The notes under the pieces were generated by a model. It was given only the letters and a program-made list of their open reading frames with translations. It was not told where the DNA came from and did no database searches. This document shows positions 15,701 through 22,321 of a stretch of 22,321 nt of DNA, in pieces. The translations under genes were made by a program, and so were the position numbers. The DNA is from GCA-020344555 sp964548955 (GTDB taxonomy: Bacteria; Planctomycetota; Phycisphaerae; UBA1845), in NCBI GenBank assembly GCA_964548955.1, contig CAZJTP010000057.1, forward strand, positions 1 to 22,321. Reading direction: 5' to 3'. Positions within the stretch are counted from its first letter, which is position 1; every line of letters begins with the position of its first letter.

Positions 15701-16529
15701 GGTCCATGACTTTGGCGATGACGCGCAGATTCCTCATCGAGGAATCCTGGATACGCTCAACCGCATCGCCGATTTGACACCCGGCGCGGACGAGAACCTC
15801 CTCCGTCGTGTCATCGATGATCGGCGAAACCGTGTACATCTTGGGCTTGAGCTGCGACGTACGCACCGACTTGGTCTTGTAGAACTCACTGACAATGGCC
15901 TCGTCGCTCGAGTATTTCTTATCCATCGCCCGCAGGAACGTGGTGACCGGGAGCTTGCTCGACTGATCGATCCGCACGACCAGCACGTCCTTCTTAGTCA
16001 CCTCAATCTCGATCCAGCTCCCACGCTCGGGAATGATCCGGCAGGAGTGCAAGGCGCGGTCACCCTCCGCCTGCGACTTGACGAAGTCCACCCCGGGCGA
16101 ACGGTGCAGTTGCGAGACGATCACGCGTTCCGCTCCGTTGATGATAAACTCCCCGCCGCCGATCATGATCGGCATGTCACCCATGTAGATCAGATCCTCC
16201 TGAATCTCATCGCTGTCCTTGCGGATCAGGCGCAACCGGATCCGAAACGGCATCCCGTAGGTCAGGCGCAGCTCGCGACATTCGTTCGGCGTGTAGCGAG
16301 GCTTGCCCAATTCGTAGCTGATGTAATGCAGGGACAATGCCCCGTCATAGCTCTCGATCGGGAACATCTCCCGCAGCAGCGTTTCGAGCCCGTGCTGCTC
16401 GCGCTCCTCAGGAGAAACGTCCGCCTGAAGGAACTGCCCATACGACTTCGTTTGGATGCCGATCAGATCGGGTACCGGTATCCCGTCCCCGACTTTCGAG
16501 TAATTACGGACGGCTAGAGGCACACTCAT
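12756..16529 (-). CDS. rpoB: DNA-directed RNA polymerase subunit beta
   Basis: A 1257-aa catalytic subunit, shorter than the E. coli protein (1342 aa) because lineage-specific inserts are lacking. The rifampicin region is clear ([20 protein letters not shown], then RLSALGPGG): Gln448, Asp451, His461 and Ser466 correspond to E. coli 513, 516, 526 and 531 and are all the sensitive-type residues. Other segments are [20 protein letters not shown], the [14 protein letters not shown] active-site lysine region, and the C-terminal [20 protein letters not shown]. The ATG at 16529 has GAGGG about 10 nt upstream. A 296-nt gap separates it from rplL. Confidence 0.98.
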   Translation of the reverse strand: [1257 protein letters not shown]

Positions 16530-16825
16530 AGGATGAAGCCCTCAATCTTCGTGGTCTACCTTTGCGGGCGCATGCAGCGCACCGGCGCGGCACCAACGCG
16601 CACGTCAAACCCGCACCGGAGAGTCGCAAACCTCATACGTAAGGGGACAGAACGTCGGCCGGCGAGGCATCCGGTGGACCGGCTGTCCCACAATGCCGGT
16701 CGATCCCGCCCCGCGGCAAAAATGGCGCTTTGCGGATCCAAAAACCGATACACGAACCTCACAAAACCCGACACCGGGCAGACCCTCGACCGCCAAGCGG
16801 TGACAGGCGTCGACCTCGGGCGTTA
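16530..16825 (-). other. rplL-rpoB intergenic region (296 nt, no gene)
   Basis: This is the longest gap among the core genes, and no frame in it shows homology or a ribosome binding site. On the coding strand a small hairpin CCCG-GTGT-CGGG followed by TTTT lies at 16763-16778, a weak candidate attenuator. In E. coli the same gap holds an attenuator and an RNase III site that set the ratio of L7/L12 to RNA polymerase, so a similar role is plausible by position only. No convincing -35/-10 pair was found. Confidence 0.4.
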
Positions 16826-17242
16826 TTATTGGATGGTGACGGCACCACCCACTTCTTCGATCTCCGCCTTGACCTTCTCAGCTTCTTCCTGGCTTACCCC
16901 TTCCTTCAAGGGTTTCGGACAGGACTCGACAAGATCCTTAGCTTCCTTCAAGCCCAGGCTGGTCAGCGAGCGAACCACTTTGATGACCTGGATCTTCTTG
17001 TCACCGAAACCGGCCAGAATCACGTCGAACGAGGTTTTCTCCTCCGGTTCAGCCGCAGCGGCACCGGCGTCGCCCACACCGCCCGCAAGTACGACCCCAC
17101 CACCGGCAGGTTCGATGCCGTGCACGATCTTGAGGCAGTCAACCAATGCCTGAGCGTCCTTGACCGTCAGGTTCACGAGCTTATCGGCAAGCTCGGTAAT
17201 CTCGGAGCTGAACTCCACTTCGGTAGTTGGGGCTTCCGCCAT
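16826..17242 (-). CDS. rplL: 50S ribosomal protein L7/L12 (bL12)
   Basis: A 138-aa stalk protein that recruits translational GTPases. The N-terminal dimerisation helices (ITELADKLVNLTVKDAQALV) are followed by a Gly/Ala-rich hinge (about 48-68) and the C-terminal domain EEKTSFDVILAGFGDKKIQV ... GLKEAKDLVESCPKPLKEGV. It is slightly longer than the E. coli protein (121 aa) because of the N-terminus and hinge. The ATG at 17242 is chosen over an upstream frame start at 17278, since AGGA lies at the right distance and the family N-terminus begins here. It lies 197 nt after rplJ. Confidence 0.96.
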   Translation of the reverse strand: MAEAPTTEVEFSSEITELADKLVNLTVKDAQALVDCLKIVHGIEPAGGGVVLAGGVGDAGAAAAEPEEKTSFDVILAGFGDKKIQVIKVVRSLTSLGLKEAKDLVESCPKPLKEGVSQEEAEKVKAEIEEVGGAVTIQ

Positions 17243-17288
17243 TGTTCCTCTATCTCCTTCCGATGAATCGATCGCCACGCCGATAGGC

Positions 17289-17307
17289 GACCCGCCCGAT
17301 GCGGGTC
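17289..17307 (-). promoter_or_regulatory. Small hairpin in the rplJ-rplL gap
   Basis: A 7-bp perfect inverted repeat (GACCCGC / GCGGGTC, 5-nt loop) lies 46 nt upstream of rplL in a 197-nt gap that has no gene. No U-tract follows, so it is not a typical terminator. It could help set rplL translation or mRNA stability, which is needed because L12 is made in excess over L10, but nothing in the sequence proves a role. Confidence 0.3.
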
Positions 17308-17439
17308 ATTTCATCCACAATTGCGGACCAGTCGACATGCAGCGTCGCACGTCTTCATTACTTCTCATCTCGTGTTGATGACTCCGAGCACTTGCGATAC
17401 GACACCGCGCCGCACCACCAATACCCCGGCCATTGACGA

Positions 17440-17952
17440 TCAAGCGGCCTTGTTGATCATCACCTTCAAACAACCCGCGATCTTCGACTGCGGCGATTCC
17501 AGACAGCCCGCCACCGCGCGACCCGGCGAACTGACAAGCATCGCCAGCTCACCAATCATCTCCGCGTGGCTCTTCATCTTCGAGAGTTCCTCAACCGTCA
17601 CGAGGTTCGGATCACCACCGATGATCGCCTGTTTGAGCGTGAGCTGATCGAACTCCTTGGCCGCTTCGACAAGGACCTTCGCCACGTCGATCACCGACTC
17701 CAGCGAGGTTACCAGCGCGCAGGGCCCGTCAAGCGAACGCCCGAGCGGTTCGAGCGGCCCGTCCTGAAACGCACGCCGCGCCAGGCTGTTCTTGACCACC
17801 TCCAATCGTGCCGACGTCCCCCAAAGGACTTTGCGAAGCTCCTCTTGCTGCTGGACATTCATGCGTGTCAAGTCAACGATACACGCGCTGTCCGTCCCTG
17901 CGTAGCGTCCCTCCAACTCCACGGTAACCATCGCTTTGACGGCCTTGCTCAT
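17440..17952 (-). CDS. rplJ: 50S ribosomal protein L10 (uL10)
   Basis: A 170-aa protein forming the base of the L7/L12 stalk. It starts MSKAVKAMVTVELEGRYAG, with GGGA seven nucleotides before the ATG. Typical segments are NVQQQEELRKVLWG, LEVVKNSLARRAF (about 50-62), the GPCALVTS strand and the C-terminal helix that binds L12 dimers (from about residue 130). The gap to rplA is 70 nt. This is shorter than a typical L10 leader needs, so rplKAJL is probably read as one unit. Confidence 0.95.
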   Translation of the reverse strand: MSKAVKAMVTVELEGRYAGTDSACIVDLTRMNVQQQEELRKVLWGTSARLEVVKNSLARRAFQDGPLEPLGRSLDGPCALVTSLESVIDVAKVLVEAAKEFDQLTLKQAIIGGDPNLVTVEELSKMKSHAEMIGELAMLVSSPGRAVAGCLESPQSKIAGCLKVMINKAA

Positions 17953-18022
17953 CGATCAATCCCGCTCATGTTAGCTTGTGTCCTCTGCACCCATGTTCAC
18001 GATGAATCGGCGGGTCCTTTTC

Positions 18023-18751
18023 CTAAGCACTTTGAGTGACTGTCACCGAAGGCGTCCGCGTACATGCCAGGCAGATCCGTTTTATGTACTGTCCCTTGGC
18101 AGCCGCGGGCTTGATTTTTGTAATGTGGTCGATGACCGCCTGAATGTTCTCTCGCAAATCCTCATCGGAGAAGCTCACCCGGCCGACCGGAAGATGAATG
18201 TTGCCGCCGCTGTCGTTGCGAAACTCCAACCTCCCCGCCGTGAACTCCTTGACCGCTGCGACGACATCCGGCGTCACCGTACCCGCCTTGGGCGTGGGCA
18301 TCTTCCCCTGAGGTCCGAGCACCCGACCGAGTTTGCCGACCTTCCCCATCGTAGACGGATGGGCCACGGCGACGTCAAAATCGAGCCACCCGCCTTGAAT
18401 CCTCTCCACGAGCTCCTCGGCGCCGGCCTCAACCGCGCCCGCCTCCTTGGCTGCGTCGGCCATGGACCCGTCGCAGAAGGCTATAACCCGGCGTTCCTTG
18501 CCCAGCCCCTTCGGCAGCGAGATGGCACCGCGGAGCATCTGATCGGCCTGCCGGGGGTCAATGCCGAGGTGCAGGACGATTTCAACCGTTTGATCCTGCC
18601 CTTTGCGCTTCTTGCCGTTCTTGTAGCTGCGATCGGCTTTGACGTCGGCCATCCTCTTGATCCGGCCGATGCCCTCCTCGATGCTCACGGGCGTGCGCAG
18701 GTCGCCGCCGATCTCAAGCTGCTTGCGATATCGCACGCTTTGGTAACCCAT
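18023..18751 (-). CDS. rplA: 50S ribosomal protein L1 (uL1)
   Basis: A 242-aa protein of the L1 stalk, which binds 23S rRNA and guides deacylated tRNA out of the E site. The family signature GKVGKLGRVLGPQGKMPTPK is present, followed by AGTVTPDVVAAVKEF, and the N-terminal half shows VEIVLHLGIDPRQADQMLRG. The start ATG at 18751 has a GAGAGAG stretch 5-12 nt upstream. It directly follows rplK (37 nt). L1 often represses rplK-rplA by binding their mRNA; I could not identify a convincing L1 site here. Confidence 0.96.
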   Translation of the reverse strand: MGYQSVRYRKQLEIGGDLRTPVSIEEGIGRIKRMADVKADRSYKNGKKRKGQDQTVEIVLHLGIDPRQADQMLRGAISLPKGLGKERRVIAFCDGSMADAAKEAGAVEAGAEELVERIQGGWLDFDVAVAHPSTMGKVGKLGRVLGPQGKMPTPKAGTVTPDVVAAVKEFTAGRLEFRNDSGGNIHLPVGRVSFSDEDLRENIQAVIDHITKIKPAAAKGQYIKRICLACTRTPSVTVTQSA

Positions 18752-18788
18752 TGACGCTCTCTCTCAAACGCTCCGCGGACCGGAACGT

Positions 18789-19226
18789 CTAGTCAACAAT
18801 GTCAATCCCCATGGAACGCGCCGTACCGGCGACGATTCGATCAGCCGCCTCGACGGTGTACACATTCATATCCGGCAACTTTCTCTCCGCGATGGACCGA
18901 ACCTGCTCTCGCGTGATCGCCCCCACCTTCTCCTTGTTCGGGACGCCACTGCCCTTGGCGATCTTGGCCGCCTCCTTCAGCAGCACCGACGCCGGCGGGC
19001 TTTTGACCACAAAGTCAATAGACTTATCCGCGTAAACGTTGATCACCACGGTGACCGGCATACCATTCAGCGAAGACGTCGCCGCATTGAACTGCTGGAC
19101 GAACTGGCCGATATTGACGCCGTGCTGCCCCAGCGCGGGCCCGACGGGCGGCGCGGGCGTCGCCTGTCCACCCGGTGCCTGCAGCTTGATCGTTGCGGTA
19201 AGTTCTTTCTTCTTCTTCTTCGCCAC
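18789..19226 (-). CDS. rplK: 50S ribosomal protein L11 (uL11)
   Basis: A 145-aa protein of the GTPase-associated centre. The N-terminal domain has ATIKLQAPGGQATPAPPVGP and ALGQHGVNIGQFVQQFNA, including the Pro residues that face thiostrepton. The C-terminal rRNA-binding domain includes KIAKGSGVPNKEKVGAITRE and ends RSMGIDIVD. A GTG start (19226) followed by a Lys-rich MAKKKKKEL fits the family; the ribosome binding site is weak (GGAAACGG). It lies 58 nt after nusG. Confidence 0.96.
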   Translation of the reverse strand: MAKKKKKELTATIKLQAPGGQATPAPPVGPALGQHGVNIGQFVQQFNAATSSLNGMPVTVVINVYADKSIDFVVKSPPASVLLKEAAKIAKGSGVPNKEKVGAITREQVRSIAERKLPDMNVYTVEAADRIVAGTARSMGIDIVD

Positions 19227-19284
19227 CGTATTTACCGTTTCCGCTTATCTAAGACCCACACGCCCTGCCGGGCACCGGGCCTGA

Positions 19285-19896
19285 TTATTCCACCTTCTCC
19301 AGTTGCCAGTAACCAACCTCGACCGGGGTCATGCGCCCGAAGATCGACACGATCACGCTCACCATGCCGCGCCGCTCGTCGACGGACTCGACCTCGCCCT
19401 CGTAGCTCTCGAACGCACCGTCGGTGATTTTGACCTGGTCTCCGATCTTGATGTTAAGGCCCGACAGGCCGGGATCCTCATCCGCCTTCTGTGAGGCCGC
19501 CAGCATTTGAACCACGTCATGCTCCGGCATGCTCGTGGGCTTACCGTCCGAGCCGATGAAGTCGCCCACCCCGGACGTTTCCTTTATGAGGAACCAAACG
19601 TTCTCGGCGACCGAGCCGTCCTCCTCGCAGGCCATCTCCACAAACACGTACCCAGGGTAGAGCTTACGCTCCACGACCCGAAGCACACCGCCACGCATAC
19701 GTTTCTCTTTGAGGGTCGGAACCAGGATTCGACTGATTCGACTCTCAAGCCCCTCGATCTTGACCTTGCGCTCCAGCGCCTCGCGAACCTGCTCCTCCTT
19801 ATTGGAGGCCACGCGCAGGACGTACCACTTCATGCCCGGCGCAGTGGTCGCGGCCGATGGCGCCGTATCCGGTAATGTCGACTCCGTGTCCGTCAT
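19285..19896 (-). CDS. nusG: Transcription termination/antitermination protein NusG
   Basis: A 203-aa protein that binds the RNA polymerase clamp and couples it to Rho or to S10 and the ribosome. After a 21-residue Ser/Thr/Ala-rich N-terminal extension comes the NGN domain (from MKWYVLRVASNKEEQVREAL, with LYPGYVFVEM). The KOW domain follows (about 149-203: IKIGDQVKITDGAFESYEGE to the end). The ATG at 19896 overlaps the secE stop as ATGA, a 4-nt overlap that indicates translational coupling; a start at 19917 inside secE is less likely. Its partner S10/NusE is encoded at 3143-3454. Confidence 0.95.
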   Translation of the reverse strand: MTDTESTLPDTAPSAATTAPGMKWYVLRVASNKEEQVREALERKVKIEGLESRISRILVPTLKEKRMRGGVLRVVERKLYPGYVFVEMACEEDGSVAENVWFLIKETSGVGDFIGSDGKPTSMPEHDVVQMLAASQKADEDPGLSGLNIKIGDQVKITDGAFESYEGEVESVDERRGMVSVIVSIFGRMTPVEVGYWQLEKVE

Positions 19897-20411
19897 GTCT
19901 TGAGGACGCCGATCCATGAGAAAGCGCGCTGAAAAACGAGGTCAACAACAAACAATGCCACCGCCAACAGCAGCGTGAACATGATCACAACCTTTGTCGA
20001 GCCGACTACCTCATGTCTCGTCGACCAGCTCACTTTCTTCATCTCGCCTTCAGTCGCAATCATGAAATCGCTGCTTTTCCGACTCACATAGACGATCCGC
20101 CAAGCCACCACACCGAGCACGACGGCAACCAGAATCGGAATGCCCGGTGTGATCAAGAGCAACCACAATTCGTCGCCGACATATCCCGCCAGGCGACCGT
20201 TGAGAAACACCGCGCCCCAGGCGATCAGCAGGGCCGCACCGATGAAGGTTCCGGTGCGGGTCATCTTGCCCTGGTCGGGTTTGTATTGGCGAGAGAAACC
20301 GCCATGCTGACGGCGAGCTCGCGGACCCGCCGGACCGCCCCCGGTACTGCCACTCGTCAGCGCGGTACGCCTCTTTCCCGTTGAAACAGCCGTAGTATCG
20401 GTCTCACGCAT
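19893..20411 (-). CDS. secE: Preprotein translocase subunit SecE
   Basis: A 172-aa membrane subunit that clamps SecY in the SecYEG channel. The conserved amphipathic segment EMKKVSWSTRHEVVGST (123-139) and the last membrane helix (about 137-160) identify it. Two more hydrophobic segments (about 55-70 and 82-106) make it a three-helix, E. coli-like SecE rather than the short one-helix form. A 50-residue Gly/Arg-rich N-terminal tail is extra. The ATG has GGGCGG upstream. Its stop overlaps the nusG start by 4 nt. Confidence 0.93.
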   Translation of the reverse strand: MRETDTTAVSTGKRRTALTSGSTGGGPAGPRARRQHGGFSRQYKPDQGKMTRTGTFIGAALLIAWGAVFLNGRLAGYVGDELWLLLITPGIPILVAVVLGVVAWRIVYVSRKSSDFMIATEGEMKKVSWSTRHEVVGSTKVVIMFTLLLAVALFVVDLVFQRAFSWIGVLKT

Positions 20412-20492
20412 GAATCCGCCCTATTCCAGGCTCCTAATGACGACGCCACAGCTCCCGGCGCCAACACCACCAACGGTTCATCACATCCACAA

Positions 20493-20565
20493 CAGGAGCG
20501 GAGGGACTTGAACCCCCAACCGCCGGTTTTGGAAACCGGTGCTCTGCCAATTGAGCTACGCTCCT
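20493..20565 (-). tRNA. tRNA-Trp (CCA anticodon)
   Basis: A 73-nt cloverleaf: acceptor AGGAGCG/CGCTCCT, D arm with GCTC ... GAGC, and a CCGGT/ACCGG anticodon stem with loop TTCCAAA (anticodon CCA). The T arm carries GGTTCAAGTCC, and the discriminator is G, as expected for Trp. CCA is not encoded at the 3' end. It lies 34 nt after the rpmG stop and 81 nt before secE, so it is most likely cut out of the polycistronic transcript. Confidence 0.97.
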
Positions 20566-20599
20566 GTGCGAATCTATTCCATCACCGACGGCGGGAACC

Positions 20600-20767
20600 C
20601 TACTTCCGCTTGATCTTATGAATCGTGTGCTTGCGCTGGCGTTTGCAGTGCTTCTTCAGCTCCAGCTTCGGTGTGCCACCCATCACGTTGACATTCGTCC
20701 GATAGTTCAGGTCACGGCACTCTTTGCACTGGAGCCACACGTACTCACGTTTTGCCGCTTTTGCCAT
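20600..20767 (-). CDS. rpmG: 50S ribosomal protein L33 (bL33), three-cysteine form
   Basis: A 55-aa protein starting at the ATG at 20767, too short for many ORF filters. It reads MAKAAKREYVWLQCKECRDL, then NYRT and KLELKKHC ... RKHTIHKIKRK at the C-terminus, the bL33 pattern. In the zinc-binding form four Cys occur as CxxC plus CxxC. Here Cys14, Cys17 and Cys41 are present but the fourth is Gln44, so the ribbon is either degenerate or binds metal with another ligand. It lies 39 nt after tuf and just before tRNA-Trp, the usual rpmG-secE neighbourhood. Confidence 0.93.
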   Translation of the reverse strand: MAKAAKREYVWLQCKECRDLNYRTNVNVMGGTPKLELKKHCKRQRKHTIHKIKRK

Positions 20768-20806
20768 GCTTACACTCAGTTCGCCCGGGGCGTAGAAACC
20801 GGTCGC

Positions 20807-22009
<1,203 letters not shown>

Positions 22010-22209
22010 CCGGTGTTTACCTCCACTCGCTCGAGGCTATCTACTCTGTAACCTAATTCGTCACCTAATTCCCCGGCGGAACCGCCGACTTTTGGCGCCC
22101 CTCGCCGGCGGAACATCGTTCCTTATCTTCGATCCTTACTAATGCCGGGCAAACTCACGTTCAGGCGCAAAGGCATGTCACCTTCACTGTCCCTTACAGT
22201 AAATAAACC
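22010..22209 (-). other. Leader region between tRNA-Thr and tuf
   Basis: 200 nt without a gene. It holds adjacent 12-mers GAATTAGGTGAC and GAATTAGGTTAC (22048-22071, one mismatch). Next to them is a palindrome CGGCGG-TT-CCGCCG on the coding strand, and an ACTGT/ACAGT inverted repeat lies just after the tRNA (about 22188-22203). The tuf Shine-Dalgarno GGAGGT is at its end. I found no convincing -35/-10 pair, so tuf may be read from upstream through the tRNA. Confidence 0.45.
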
Positions 22210-22282
22210 AGCTGCTGACGGGATTCGAACCCGTGACCTCGTCCTTACCAAGGACGCACTCTACCAACTGAGCTACAGCAGC
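22210..22282 (-). tRNA. tRNA-Thr (GGT anticodon)
   Basis: A 73-nt cloverleaf: a perfect 7-bp acceptor stem (GCTGCTG/CAGCAGC), D arm TAGCTCAGTTGGTAGAG, and anticodon stem CGTCC/GGACG with loop TTGGTAA (anticodon GGT). The T arm has GGTTCGAATCC. Discriminator is T and CCA is not encoded. A tRNA-Thr directly upstream of tuf is a familiar arrangement in bacteria (tufB locus). Confidence 0.97.
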
Positions 22283-22321
22283 AGCGCAAACACGGCATGC
22301 AGCGCAAAGCTGTATGCGCAC

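Noticed and set aside
15063..16517. Long plus-strand open frame (484 codons)
   Set aside because: It is antisense to rpoB and its frame follows rpoB codon positions; no recognisable domains, only composition-driven openness.
17289..17307. Intrinsic terminator between rplJ and rplL
   Set aside because: There is a good 7-bp stem but no U-tract, and rplL needs higher expression than rplJ, so termination here makes little sense.

Overview
This window carries a bacterial transcription/translation supercluster, and every gene I can support is on the minus strand. Reading 5'->3' on the coding strand (right to left) the order is tRNA-Thr, tuf, rpmG, tRNA-Trp, secE, nusG, rplK, rplA, rplJ, rplL, rpoB, a small GNAT-like gene, rpoC, rpsL, bioY, rpsG, fusA and rpsJ. 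After these comes an accessory block of secreted and lipoprotein genes that runs off the left edge. This is the classical secE-nusG-rif-str order without a break, so the rif and str operons look joined into one long co-directional unit. Most gaps are under 100 nt, and secE and nusG overlap by 4 nt.

The protein sequences suggest a member of the Planctomycetota, possibly Phycisphaerae-like. The main reason is the EF-Tu switch I region, which reads GRRDATKILTIAT where most bacteria have ARGITINT. I remember that form from planctomycete EF-Tu but could not search for it. The EF-G switch I (TTTTDFDEQEQDRGITI) also departs from the common EF-G1 form and fits the spirochaete/planctomycete/delta-proteobacterial EF-G groups. 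This placement is an inference.

Right part (16.8-22.3 kb): EF-Tu, bL33, the SecE translocon subunit, NusG, the L1 stalk (uL11, uL1), the L10/L12 stalk and two tRNAs. Middle (7.6-16.5 kb): RNA polymerase beta and beta', separated by a 166-aa GNAT-like gene with a perfect Shine-Dalgarno sequence. Left-middle (3.1-7.6 kb): the str genes, with a BioY biotin-transporter gene between rpsL and rpsG. uS12 carries Arg at position 88. rpsJ sits alone with its own strong sigma70-type promoter and is not followed by the S10 operon.

Left edge (0-3.0 kb): the least ordinary part. A secreted cysteine-rich protein with a metzincin-type zinc motif (HExxHxxGxxD) is followed by a small lipoprotein. The second half of this pair has been tandemly duplicated with an offset of about 990 bp, giving a 5'-truncated metalloprotease copy (HExxHxxGxxH) and a second lipoprotein. 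A third lipoprotein with the same kind of beta-sandwich domain begins 11 nt further on and leaves the window incomplete. Tight spacing within each pair suggests a translationally coupled protease-lipoprotein module. I do not know its function.
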